This document shows positions 6,937 through 14,562 of a stretch of DNA of 17,007 bases, piece by piece. The stretch spans positions 1 to 17,007 of the forward strand of contig CAJOLO010000012.1 in the NCBI GenBank assembly GCA_905235345.1, written 5' to 3'. The DNA is from an uncultured Lachnospiraceae bacterium. GTDB lineage: Bacteria > Bacillota > Clostridia > Lachnospirales > Lachnospiraceae. The notes below the pieces were generated by a model. It made no database searches. It was not told the DNA's origin and worked only from the letters and a program-made list of their open reading frames with translations. The translations under genes and the position numbers were made by a program. Every line of letters begins with the position of its first letter. The stretch's first letter is position 1.

Positions 6937-8057
6937 CAAGAGATCATTACTGGTACTGGCTATGTAATTTATTTGGAATAGGCAGATTGACGATATCAAA
7001 ATTATTGGAGGAATATGAAACTCCGGATAATGTTTATAACGAGGATGATGATATAGTTATGAGTTTGATATCATCCGGCAGAAGATATAATATTACTTTG
7101 TCTGACTATGTTAATTCTAAAAATGTTGATAATATCATATATAGCTATGAAAGACTTAATGAGAATGGTATTACATTTATACATAGAGAAAGCAGTCTTT
7201 ATCCGGAAAAACTAAGAAATATTCCGGACGCTCCTTATGGTTTGTACTTAAAAGGGACAATGCCTGATAGTGATAAACCCGGTATTGCAATAATTGGTTC
7301 AAGAAACAGTACTCATTACGGCAGAGAGATGGCAAGGTGCTTTGGCAGGGAACTGGCAAGAAACGGAATTACAATAATAAGCGGGCTTGCCAGAGGCATT
7401 GACGGAATGGGACATCGCGGTGCTGTTGAAGCAGGCGGGTATACACTTGGAGTATTGGGAGGCGGGATTGATGTGGTGTATCCTCAGGAGAATTATGATC
7501 TATTTATCGAAATGGAGAAATCAGGCGGAATAATCTCTGAAAGTAATATGGGAATCCGGCCTGTTCCGGGTCTTTTTCCGCATCGTAACAGAATTATTTC
7601 GGGTATGGCCGATGGAATACTGGTGGTTGAAGCTAAGGAGAAAAGCGGTACATTTATAACCGTTGATCAGGGGTTGGAACAGGGAAAAGAAATATTCGCA
7701 TTGCCGGGAAGAATATTGGATGAGAACAGTAAGGGATGTAATAATTTAATCAAAATGGGAGCTCATTTAGTGACGGATGTGTCTGATATATTGGAAATTT
7801 TGGGAGAGATGGGTTTTAGTGACGGAGAAAAATCAGACATGGAAAATCGGATATTTAATATTGATGATGTAAAAAACTTACTTGCACCTACAGAAAAAAT
7901 GGTGTATAGTGTTTTGAGTGTTGAACCGAAATTTATTGATGATATAATTGCAGAGGTGATGCTTGCACCTGGAGAGGTGTGTATGTATTTAAACAGGATG
8001 GAAATTATGGGTATTGTGTTTGAACCCACACGTAATTTTTATTCTGTACGTTTATGA
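6933..8057 (+). CDS. dprA: DprA (Smf), DNA-processing protein that loads RecA on single-stranded DNA
   Basis: This 374-residue protein has the Rossmann-fold core of DprA: IGSRNSTHYG (residues 121-130), SGLARGIDGMGHRGA (150-164), LGGGIDVVYPQEN, FPHRNRIISG (215-224) and KSGTFITVDQGLEQGK (237-252). A C-terminal winged-helix-like domain (about 310-374) and an N-terminal helical extension are also present. DprA protects incoming single-stranded DNA and recruits RecA. The start is TTG at 6933, overlapping the comM stop TGA as TTGA. The GGGGGGTGAAGGG upstream provides the ribosome binding site, and MTRDHYWYWLCNL is a sensible family N-terminus. Its pairing with comM points to DNA uptake or recombination, though no uptake machinery is in the window. 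Confidence 0.95.
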   Translation: MTRDHYWYWLCNLFGIGRLTISKLLEEYETPDNVYNEDDDIVMSLISSGRRYNITLSDYVNSKNVDNIIYSYERLNENGITFIHRESSLYPEKLRNIPDAPYGLYLKGTMPDSDKPGIAIIGSRNSTHYGREMARCFGRELARNGITIISGLARGIDGMGHRGAVEAGGYTLGVLGGGIDVVYPQENYDLFIEMEKSGGIISESNMGIRPVPGLFPHRNRIISGMADGILVVEAKEKSGTFITVDQGLEQGKEIFALPGRILDENSKGCNNLIKMGAHLVTDVSDILEILGEMGFSDGEKSDMENRIFNIDDVKNLLAPTEKMVYSVLSVEPKFIDDIIAEVMLAPGEVCMYLNRMEIMGIVFEPTRNFYSVRL

Positions 8058-8068
8058 TTATATCAGAT

Positions 8069-8122
8069 GGAAGATTACTTCCGCTTCAAATGTACAGATT
8101 GTTAAGAGGTAAGTGATCTGTA
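8069..8122 (+). other. Two small dyads in the dprA-topA gap
   Basis: GGAAG-ATTA-CTTCC (8069-8082) forms a 5-bp hairpin. TACAGAT (8093-8099) pairs with ATCTGTA (8116-8122) across 16 bases. Neither is followed by a T-run, so I see no terminator in the 147-base gap; topA may be partly read through from dprA or have its own weak AT-rich promoter. No clear -35/-10 pair was found. Confidence 0.3.
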
Positions 8123-8204
8123 TGTATCAGTGGGTGGTCGTTTGTTTATTACAGATTTAACGTAGGATATATAAGAATAATGATTTTGGAAGGGGTTCAG
8201 TGTT

Positions 8205-10286
8205 ATGGCTAAAAATCTTGTTATTGTTGAGTCGCCGGCAAAAGCAAAAACAATACAAAAATTTCTCGGAAGTAATTATAAGGTTATTGCATCTAACGGA
8301 CATGTGAGAGATTTACCCAAGTCACAGTTGGGAATAGATGTGGAAAATGATTTTGAACCCAAGTATATTACTATCAGAGGTAAGGGAGAGCTTTTGGCAA
8401 TGCTTCGCAAGGAGGTTAAGAAAGCGGATATGGTATATCTTGCTACTGACCCTGACCGTGAAGGAGAGGCTATATCGTGGCATTTATCTAAGGCACTTAA
8501 TCTTGAAGGTAAGAAATATAAGCGAATTACTTTTAATGAGATTACCAAGAATGCCGTTAAGAACTCTATAAAGCAGGCAAGAGATATTGATATGAATTTA
8601 GTAGATGCCCAACAGGCAAGACGAACTTTGGACAGATTAGTCGGATATGAGATAAGTCCTCTTTTATGGGCTAAGATAAAGAGAGGTTTAAGTGCGGGCA
8701 GAGTTCAGTCGGTTGCTCTTCGTTTAATATGTGACAGAGAGGAAGAGATTAATAATTTTATTCCTGAAGAATATTGGACATTGAATGCCATAGTGACTCC
8801 TGATGGCAGTAAGAAATCATTTTCTGCAAAGCTTTCAAAGATGCCTGATGGCAATGGAGGAACAAAAAAAGCAGAGATTTCTACAAAACAAGAGATGGAT
8901 AAGGTTCTTGATGATTTGAAAGGCAGGAATTTAAAGATAAAGGACATTAAGAACGGTAAGAGAATTAAGAAAGCACCACTTCCTTTTACTACATCAACTT
9001 TGCAGCAGGAAGCTGCCAAAAAGCTTAATTTTGCTACAGGTAAGACTATGAGGATTGCACAACAGCTCTATGAAGGAGTTGATATTAAGGGAAGGGGGAC
9101 TATAGGTCTTATAACCTATTTAAGAACCGATTCGGTGAGAATTTCGGATGAGGCAGATGCATCTGCAAAGCAGTATATTAAAGGCAAGTTTGGTGATGAT
9201 TTTGTAGGCACAGGTAATTCTAAGGCTGTACAGGGAAAAAAGATACAGGATGCTCACGAAGCGATAAGACCAACAGATGTGTCTTTGTCGCCGGTAGTTC
9301 TTAAGGAACAGCTTTCAAGAGATCAATTCAGACTTTATCAGATCATATATAATCGTTTTCTTGCCAGTCGTATGTCGGATGCCGTTTATGAAAGCGATAC
9401 ACTGAAGCTTGAATCGAACGGATATGAATTCGGAGCTGTATCAACTAAATTGTCCTTTGAAGGATTTATGGCTGTATATGCTATTGAGGATGAGAACGAC
9501 GAGAATAAGAATGTATTTAAGAATATTGATAAGGATTCGGTTATTACAGTTGAAAGCTTTGATGAACAGCAGCATTTTACTCAACCCGTATCGCACTATA
9601 CAGAGGGTTCGCTTGTAAAACAGTTAGAAGAGCTTGGAATCGGACGCCCAAGTACATATGCTCCTACTATTTCGACAATACTTGCAAGGCATTATGTTGT
9701 AAAAGAGAAGAAGAATCTCTATGTAACAGAGTTGGGTGAAGCTGTTAATCAGATAATGAAGAAGGCATTTACCGTTATTGTTGATACGGAGTTTACTGCG
9801 AATATGGAATCATTGCTGGATAATATCGAGGAAGGTACTATTGGATGGAAGACGGTAATCCGTAATTTCTATCCGGACCTGGATGAGGCGGTGAAAGCAG
9901 CTAATGAGGAACTTGAGAATATCAAGATTGAGGATGAGGTTACCGAAGAACTCTGTCCTGAATGTGGCAGAAATCTTGTGATTAAATACGGACCATATGG
10001 AAAGTTTTTTGCCTGCCCCGGTTTTCCTGAATGCAGATATACGATGCCTTATTTTGAGAAGATTGGTGTGGAATGTCCTAAGTGCGGTAAGGATATTGTG
10101 TTAAAGAAAACCAAAAAGGGAAGGAAATATTATGGTTGTATAGACAATCCGGAGTGTGATTTTATGTCATGGCAGAAGCCTTCTTCCGTAAGATGTGAGA
10201 AGTGCGGAAGTATTATGCTTGAAAAAGGAAATAAGCTGGTCTGCAGTAGTGAGACTTGTGGATATGTATGTGATAAAAAGAAATAA
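8205..10286 (+). CDS. topA: DNA topoisomerase I (type IA)
   Basis: This 693-residue enzyme relaxes negative supercoils by transient cleavage of one strand. The TOPRIM domain is at the N-terminus: E9 in VIVESPAKAKTI and the acidic triad DPDREGE at residues 82-88. The catalytic tyrosine is Y305 in YLRTDSVR, and GRVQSVALRL (165-174) and HEAIRPT are also intact. Three C-terminal zinc ribbons follow: C584/C587/C604/C610, C624/C627/C645/C651, and C664/C667/C680/C685. The ATG follows GGAAGGGG at a slightly long distance. The dprA-topA order is conserved in Firmicutes. In Bacillus, trmFO and codV come next; here codY does. Confidence 0.98.
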   Translation: MAKNLVIVESPAKAKTIQKFLGSNYKVIASNGHVRDLPKSQLGIDVENDFEPKYITIRGKGELLAMLRKEVKKADMVYLATDPDREGEAISWHLSKALNLEGKKYKRITFNEITKNAVKNSIKQARDIDMNLVDAQQARRTLDRLVGYEISPLLWAKIKRGLSAGRVQSVALRLICDREEEINNFIPEEYWTLNAIVTPDGSKKSFSAKLSKMPDGNGGTKKAEISTKQEMDKVLDDLKGRNLKIKDIKNGKRIKKAPLPFTTSTLQQEAAKKLNFATGKTMRIAQQLYEGVDIKGRGTIGLITYLRTDSVRISDEADASAKQYIKGKFGDDFVGTGNSKAVQGKKIQDAHEAIRPTDVSLSPVVLKEQLSRDQFRLYQIIYNRFLASRMSDAVYESDTLKLESNGYEFGAVSTKLSFEGFMAVYAIEDENDENKNVFKNIDKDSVITVESFDEQQHFTQPVSHYTEGSLVKQLEELGIGRPSTYAPTISTILARHYVVKEKKNLYVTELGEAVNQIMKKAFTVIVDTEFTANMESLLDNIEEGTIGWKTVIRNFYPDLDEAVKAANEELENIKIEDEVTEELCPECGRNLVIKYGPYGKFFACPGFPECRYTMPYFEKIGVECPKCGKDIVLKKTKKGRKYYGCIDNPECDFMSWQKPSSVRCEKCGSIMLEKGNKLVCSSETCGYVCDKKK

Positions 10287-10323
10287 ATCTCAATAATAAT
10301 AACATTACTGGCAATGATTACCG

Positions 10324-10338
10324 TTTTGTCAGAAAATT
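10324..10338 (+). promoter_or_regulatory. CodY-box-like site at the codY promoter
   Basis: The 15-mer TTTTGTCAGAAAATT matches the CodY consensus AATTTTCWGAAAATT at 12 of 15 positions, with the right half perfect. It ends one base before the predicted -35 element of codY, where bound CodY would be expected to block RNA polymerase. This suggests negative autoregulation, as known for other Firmicutes CodY genes. Confidence 0.45.
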
Positions 10339-10339
10339 G

Positions 10340-10368
10340 TTGTTATTATATTATATTTGTGGTAGAAT
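10340..10368 (+). promoter_or_regulatory. Predicted sigma-A promoter for codY
   Basis: TTGTTA (10340-10345) is separated by 17 bases from TAGAAT (10363-10368). The -10 is preceded by TGG, giving an extended TGn -10. The promoter lies in the 205-base topA-codY gap and predicts a leader of roughly 115 bases. Other AT-rich choices exist nearby, so certainty is moderate. Confidence 0.5.
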
Positions 10369-10491
10369 TATAAAAGATTTAATTGGTATAATTATTTTAC
10401 ATTTATTGATGCAGGTTTTTTCGGATGTATTTATAAATTTTGTTCGATAAAACTTTGTGATAATATTTAGGGCTTTGTGGAGTTATATTGT

Positions 10492-11292
10492 ATGAGCGTA
10501 GAACTGTTAGATAAAACACGTAAGATTAATAAATTATTGCATAATAATAGTACGCAGAAGGTTGTTTTTAATGACATCTGTAAGGTGCTTAGCGAGATAT
10601 TGGAATCAGATATACTTGTGATCAGCAAGAAGGGCAAGGTGTTGGGAATCAATAATCGTTCCGATATAAGCGAGATTACAGATATGATTGTTCACAGAGT
10701 CGGAGATTTTATAGATTCTGTCCTTAACGAGAGATTACTTGGCGTTTTATCTACCAAGGAGAATGTTAATCTTGCTACACTTGGCTTTGAATTGGATAAT
10801 TTAGATGAATATCAGGCGATAATTTCACCTATTGATATTGCCGGAGAGCGGCTTGGAACACTCTTTTTATACAAGGAGGATAAGCCTTATACAATTGATG
10901 ATATTATATTAAGTGAATATGCAACTACTGTTGTAGGGCTTGAGATAATGCGCAGTGAGAATGAAGAGATGGCAGAGGAACACAGAAAGCTTACTGTTGT
11001 TCGTTCTGCAATCAATACTCTTTCTGCATCTGAACAGGAAGCAATTTATCATGTGTTCAGTGAACTTAATAAGACCGCATTTATAGATGAAGACTCCAAT
11101 CTTATGTGTGGAATTCTGGTTACTTCCAGAATTGCAGACAGTGTAGGGATAACACGTTCTGTGATTGTTAATGCTCTTAGAAAGTTTGAGAGTGCGGGAG
11201 TTATTGAGACAAGATCATCAGGTATGAAAGGAACCAATATAAAGATTCTTAACGAATTTGTATATGATGAGGTTCTTAAATTACATAATTAG
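10492..11292 (+). CDS. codY: CodY, GTP- and branched-chain-amino-acid-sensing global transcriptional regulator
   Basis: This protein represses or activates many genes when isoleucine/valine and GTP are plentiful. With the chosen start it has 266 residues, beginning MSVELLDKTRKINKLL, which aligns with the start of known CodY proteins. A GAF-type ligand domain fills about residues 1-155. A linker helix then leads to the winged helix (about 212-253), where SVGITRSVIVNALRKFESAG and the SSGMKGTNIKIL segment are nearly the same as in Bacillus subtilis. An in-frame GTG at 10477 would add MELYC. I prefer the ATG at 10492 because GTGGAG at 10477-10482 then serves as ribosome binding site and the N-terminus fits the family. 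Its place directly before the flagellar operon is conserved from Bacillus. Confidence 0.96.
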   Translation: MSVELLDKTRKINKLLHNNSTQKVVFNDICKVLSEILESDILVISKKGKVLGINNRSDISEITDMIVHRVGDFIDSVLNERLLGVLSTKENVNLATLGFELDNLDEYQAIISPIDIAGERLGTLFLYKEDKPYTIDDIILSEYATTVVGLEIMRSENEEMAEEHRKLTVVRSAINTLSASEQEAIYHVFSELNKTAFIDEDSNLMCGILVTSRIADSVGITRSVIVNALRKFESAGVIETRSSGMKGTNIKILNEFVYDEVLKLHN

Positions 11293-11309
11293 AACGGATA
11301 TCGAAGTTT

Positions 11310-11346
11310 GCAAAAGGATTTGTGAGTTCGCTCATAAGTCCTTTGC
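11310..11346 (+). terminator. UUCG-capped stem-loop between codY and flgB (possible terminator or attenuator)
   Basis: A 16-bp stem with one bulged A and two G-U pairs (left arm 11310-11326, right arm 11331-11346) is capped by TTCG. It starts 18 bases after the codY stop. Only a short, broken T-stretch (CTTTGCTTTG) follows, so termination would be partial. It could limit read-through from codY into the flagellar genes or act as a processing or stabilising structure. Confidence 0.45.
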
Positions 11347-11425
11347 TTTGTGAATGGAGATATTGCATAGTTTTGGTAATTAAGGTAAACGAATCATTCA
11401 TTTATAAGAATAGGAGGAGATAGTT

Positions 11426-11821
11426 ATGATTAATACCAACATATACAATTATATTAATGTATTGGACAAAGCAGCGGATGCCGCTAACTCAAGGAATGAG
11501 ATAATATCTAATAATATAGCTAATGTTGATACTCCTAATTATAAAAGAAAAGATGTAACATTCGAAAGATATCTGGAACAGGCACTTATAGGCAGTGAAC
11601 CTTTGGATGAGAGAGTTGCTGATATCAATACTCATTTATCTGATTTCGGAGGTATGATATATACAGATCATTCTGTTTTGTCTTATAGACTTGATGGTAA
11701 CAATGTTGATATTGATACTGAGAATGCTTATCTCGCAGAGAATCAGATTAGATATGATACATTGGTTTCCCAGATTGGAAAAGAGTTTTCACGTTATAAG
11801 ACGGTTCTTTCGGGTAATTGA
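11426..11821 (+). CDS. flgB: FlgB, flagellar proximal rod protein
   Basis: This 131-residue rod protein is exported by the flagellar type III system and assembles on the MS ring and FliE. The rod/hook family signature near the N-terminus, ISNNIANVDTPNYKRKDV (residues about 27-44), is intact. The C-terminal stretch DTENAYLAENQIRYDTLVSQIGKEF matches FlgB. Length is typical. The ATG follows AATAGGAGGAGATAGTT, one of the strongest ribosome binding sites here. It is the first gene of the flagellar operon. I could not identify a convincing sigma-A or sigma-D promoter in the 133-base gap after codY. Confidence 0.95.
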   Translation: MINTNIYNYINVLDKAADAANSRNEIISNNIANVDTPNYKRKDVTFERYLEQALIGSEPLDERVADINTHLSDFGGMIYTDHSVLSYRLDGNNVDIDTENAYLAENQIRYDTLVSQIGKEFSRYKTVLSGN

Positions 11822-11849
11822 TGTTTATAAAAAGATATATAGGTTAATG

Positions 11850-11920
11850 CTTGCTGTAATTTGAATTATTTTTAGCAACTGTTAAGTCAGCATCTCGCGT
11901 ATCAATGAGACGTGGCTGAA
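11850..11920 (+). other. Structured 139-base gap between flgB and flgC
   Basis: The gap is unusually long for this operon. It holds TTGCT...AGCAA (starting near 11850) and a second, imperfect stem around 11887-11920 pairing TCAGC with GCTGA and TCTC with GAGA. A T-rich stretch (GTTTTTATTATT) follows about 10 bases later. These could form an attenuator or processing site, but the second stem is imperfect and this is inference. Confidence 0.3.
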
Positions 11921-11960
11921 TAGATACTGTTTTTATTATTAAGAAAGGGAGGTATTATGT

Positions 11961-12401
11961 ATGAGCGGAATTTTTAATGCGATGGATGTTTCGGCGTCGG
12001 GAATGACGGCACAACGTACAAGAATGGATATTATTTCACAGAATATAGCCAACGTTAATACAACAAGAGATGAGAATGGTGAAGTTTATAAGCGTCAAAC
12101 TGTTGTTTTTCAGGAGAATTCCAATGCCTCTTTTGATCATGTATTATGTAATAAGTTAGAGACATATCATGCAAAGGGTGTTAAGATATCTGCTATTATA
12201 GAAGATTCAACGGAAGGACCAATGGCATACAATCCTGAGCATCCGGATGCTGATGAGAACGGATATGTGCATATGCCCAATGTCAATACAGTAACAGAGA
12301 TGACTAATCTTATTGATTCGAGCAGATCCTATGAGGCTAACGCTACAGCTTTTAATGCTTCTAAGTCAATAGCAATGAAAGGGTTGGAATTGTTTCAGTA
12401 A
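11961..12401 (+). CDS. flgC: FlgC, flagellar proximal rod protein
   Basis: This 146-residue rod subunit is exported and assembled with FlgB, FlgF and FlgG. Conserved features are the N-terminal MSGIFNAMDVSASGMTAQR and ISQNIANVNTT (about residues 25-35), and the C-terminal VNTVTEMTNLIDSSRSYEAN and MKGLEL segments. These paired helices form the D0 coiled-coil of rod proteins. Length is normal. The ATG at 11961 follows AAAGGGAGG. An ATG four bases earlier is out of frame and is not used. Confidence 0.96.
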   Translation: MSGIFNAMDVSASGMTAQRTRMDIISQNIANVNTTRDENGEVYKRQTVVFQENSNASFDHVLCNKLETYHAKGVKISAIIEDSTEGPMAYNPEHPDADENGYVHMPNVNTVTEMTNLIDSSRSYEANATAFNASKSIAMKGLELFQ

Positions 12402-12470
12402 TAATTTACCGTAAGGTTAATTATGTATTATGACATTTTGGTATGATATTTACACAAGGAGTGAAATGTT

Positions 12471-12785
12471 ATGGCGGTTACGGCGATACAAAACAATAAT
12501 GCGATTAATGAATTATATACCGGTTTGGGGGTATCTAAGATCAATACTGATAACGGCAATGCCTTTGATAATCTTCTTAATTCAGCTATACAAATGTACA
12601 AAGAGGCTGATGAATATCAGAAAGCTGCCGAGGAATCAGAGATGAATTTTGCACTTGGTTATTCGACAAGTACACATGATCTTGCTATTGCACAGCAAAA
12701 AGCTGATATTTCGTTACAGTATACTACACGAGTGACTAATAAAGCGCTTGAGGCTTTTAAAGAATTGATGCAGATGCAGATATAA
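12471..12785 (+). CDS. fliE: FliE, flagellar hook-basal body adaptor
   Basis: This 104-residue protein links the FliF MS ring to the rod and is among the first exported basal-body proteins. Family features are FDNLLNSAIQMYKEADEYQKAAEE (residues about 31-54), the region ALGYSTSTHDLAIAQQKADIS, and the C-terminal LQYTTRVTNKALEAFKELMQMQI. The ATG follows ACAAGGAGTGAAATGTT. The standard flgB-flgC-fliE-fliF order supports the call. Confidence 0.96.
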   Translation: MAVTAIQNNNAINELYTGLGVSKINTDNGNAFDNLLNSAIQMYKEADEYQKAAEESEMNFALGYSTSTHDLAIAQQKADISLQYTTRVTNKALEAFKELMQMQI

Positions 12786-12858
12786 ACATAGGCAGGTTGT
12801 TTTACTTAATGTAGCTTTTATATATTCTGTTGATTAATACTAGAGAGGGTAATACATT

Positions 12859-14475
12859 ATGTTAGATAGATTAAAGGCTATACAGACAAGGATAGTAGAA
12901 TTTTGGAATCGTTTTACCAGTAAGCAAAAGACACTGATTGTTTGTATATCGGCAGCGGTAATATTTACATTGGTTGCACTTGTATTTATGCTTAATCGTG
13001 CGAAGTATGTAGAACTTGTTACCTTTGACAATACTGCGGATGCTGCGGAGGCTAAGACTGTACTTGATGAAGCCGGTATAGATATAACTGTTTCCGGTGA
13101 TGGTAAAAGATTTATGGTCAATGAAAAACAGGAGTCAAAGGCCAGACTTGCACTTGGAGAGAATAATATTGCTACCAATAAGAGTGATGATTGGGAGTTG
13201 TTATTTGATAACAGTATGTCTACCACTGACAGTGAGAGGCAGTTGAAACAAAAGATTGTTAAACAGAGAAATATTGCACAGGAGTTAGAGCTTATTGAAG
13301 GAGTGAAGCAGGCCACTGTTCAGATCACAATACCGGATTCTACCAATTCACTTCTTTCAAAGGAGAAAGAGGCATCAGCCAGTGTTTTGATCATAACTAC
13401 TGATAAGTTCGAAGAGAGCAGTATTGATGGTATAGCCAATTATGTATCAACTTCTCTCGGAAACAGTACTACAGATAATATTCGTATTATTGATCAGACG
13501 GGGGCACTTTTATTTGGAGCGGAAGGTGGTTCGGGTAGTGCGGCAGGAACTTCTTCTATGGTTCTTAAGATTAAAGCACAGGTTACTGACAGTCTTGAGG
13601 ACAGGATAAGAAGTCTTATGGTTAATTCCGGTGTGTATAATGATGCTGAGGTGACTGCTAATCTGGATATTAATCTTGATGAGCAACAGATTGAGGATAT
13701 ACATCATTATACTGATGATGCTGAGGAAGATACAGGTCCTAAGACTAGTTATTATTACTATACTGCCGAGAATCAGGAAGGTGCAACGGGTATTCCGGGT
13801 ACAGATTCTAATGACGATGCAGTCAATGATTATGAGATATTGAATAACAATCTCGGCAACAGTAATGCTAATGTTATAAGGGAAGAATATAACGATAGTG
13901 TAACAACGACTACAACTAAGAAAGCGGTTGGCAATGTTAATACGGCTAATTCGTCTTTGGCGGTTGTACTTAGTAAATATGTGATTTATGACGAAGCTAA
14001 GATGAAGAAGGCGGGAGAACTTAAAGGTACGAATTTTGAAGCTTTTCAGTCTGAAAATGATGAGAGAAAGCTTATTGAGATTGACGAAGGTACTCTTTCG
14101 CTCATTCAGAATGCTTCCGGAATCAGTGGTGACAGAATTACAGTACAGGCTTATGAGGTTCCTCTTTTCTATCCGCAGGAGACATCGGCTGCACAGACGA
14201 TTGCCAATTATCTGCAGTTTGTACTTGCAGTTTTGATTGTTGTATTGCTTGTGTTTGTGGTATTTAGAGGAATGAAACCTGTTGAGGTTACGGAGCTTGA
14301 ACCTGAATTGTCCGTGGAGCAGTTGCTTGCAACAACCAAGGAAAATCAGAGCTTGGAGGATATTGAATTTTCTGATAAATCTGCAACGAGACAACAGATA
14401 GAACATTTTGTTGATCAGAATCCTGAGGAGGTTGCGTTGCTTCTTAGAAACTGGCTTAATGATGAGTGGGATTGA
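12859..14475 (+). CDS. fliF: FliF, flagellar MS-ring protein
   Basis: This 538-residue membrane protein forms the MS ring, the base on which the rod, switch and export gate assemble. The first membrane helix is about residues 25-45 and the second about 447-469. Between them lie the ring-building motif domains (for example the Q-rich, IEGVKQATVQITIPDS region near 150-165) and a hydrophilic insertion about residues 280-360 that varies between species. The cytoplasmic C-terminus, ending EEVALLLRNWLNDEWD, is the FliG-binding segment. The ATG follows AGAGAGGGTAATACATT. A CodY-box-like 15-mer lies inside the gene at 14366-14380. Confidence 0.96.
   Translation: MLDRLKAIQTRIVEFWNRFTSKQKTLIVCISAAVIFTLVALVFMLNRAKYVELVTFDNTADAAEAKTVLDEAGIDITVSGDGKRFMVNEKQESKARLALGENNIATNKSDDWELLFDNSMSTTDSERQLKQKIVKQRNIAQELELIEGVKQATVQITIPDSTNSLLSKEKEASASVLIITTDKFEESSIDGIANYVSTSLGNSTTDNIRIIDQTGALLFGAEGGSGSAAGTSSMVLKIKAQVTDSLEDRIRSLMVNSGVYNDAEVTANLDINLDEQQIEDIHHYTDDAEEDTGPKTSYYYYTAENQEGATGIPGTDSNDDAVNDYEILNNNLGNSNANVIREEYNDSVTTTTTKKAVGNVNTANSSLAVVLSKYVIYDEAKMKKAGELKGTNFEAFQSENDERKLIEIDEGTLSLIQNASGISGDRITVQAYEVPLFYPQETSAAQTIANYLQFVLAVLIVVLLVFVVFRGMKPVEVTELEPELSVEQLLATTKENQSLEDIEFSDKSATRQQIEHFVDQNPEEVALLLRNWLNDEWD
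14366..14380 (+). promoter_or_regulatory. Intragenic CodY-box-like site in fliF
   Basis: The 15-mer AATTTTCTGATAAAT matches the CodY consensus AATTTTCWGAAAATT at 13 of 15 positions, the best match I found in the window. It lies in the sense strand of fliF (codons for EFSDKS), 182 bases before the fliG start. Intragenic CodY sites can act as roadblocks to transcription in other Firmicutes, but a chance match cannot be excluded. Confidence 0.3.
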
Positions 14476-14562
14476 AGTATTCGCTTTGCGTAATCTGCTT
14501 ATGATTTAGAGATTGAGCGAGTCTTTAATGATATCTATCGGTGTGATTGGGAGGAATTATAA

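Noticed and set aside
7590..7615. GGCCGAT as part of a sigma-D (flagellar) promoter
   Set aside because: It lies inside dprA, with no TAAA element at the proper upstream spacing.
10477..10491. GTG start five codons upstream of the chosen codY start
   Set aside because: It would consume the GTGGAG that best serves as ribosome binding site for the ATG at 10492 and add residues not seen at the N-terminus of CodY proteins.
11293..11960. c-di-GMP riboswitch upstream of the flagellar operon, as known in Clostridioides difficile
   Set aside because: Neither the codY-flgB gap nor the flgB-flgC gap shows the conserved GEMM-I or GEMM-II core sequence or fold that I can recognise.
13510..14406. A 298-codon open frame on the minus strand
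   Set aside because: It lies entirely antisense to fliF, has no family resemblance, an atypical composition rich in Arg, Ile and Ser, and no sensible ribosome binding context. It is a shadow of the fliF codon pattern.
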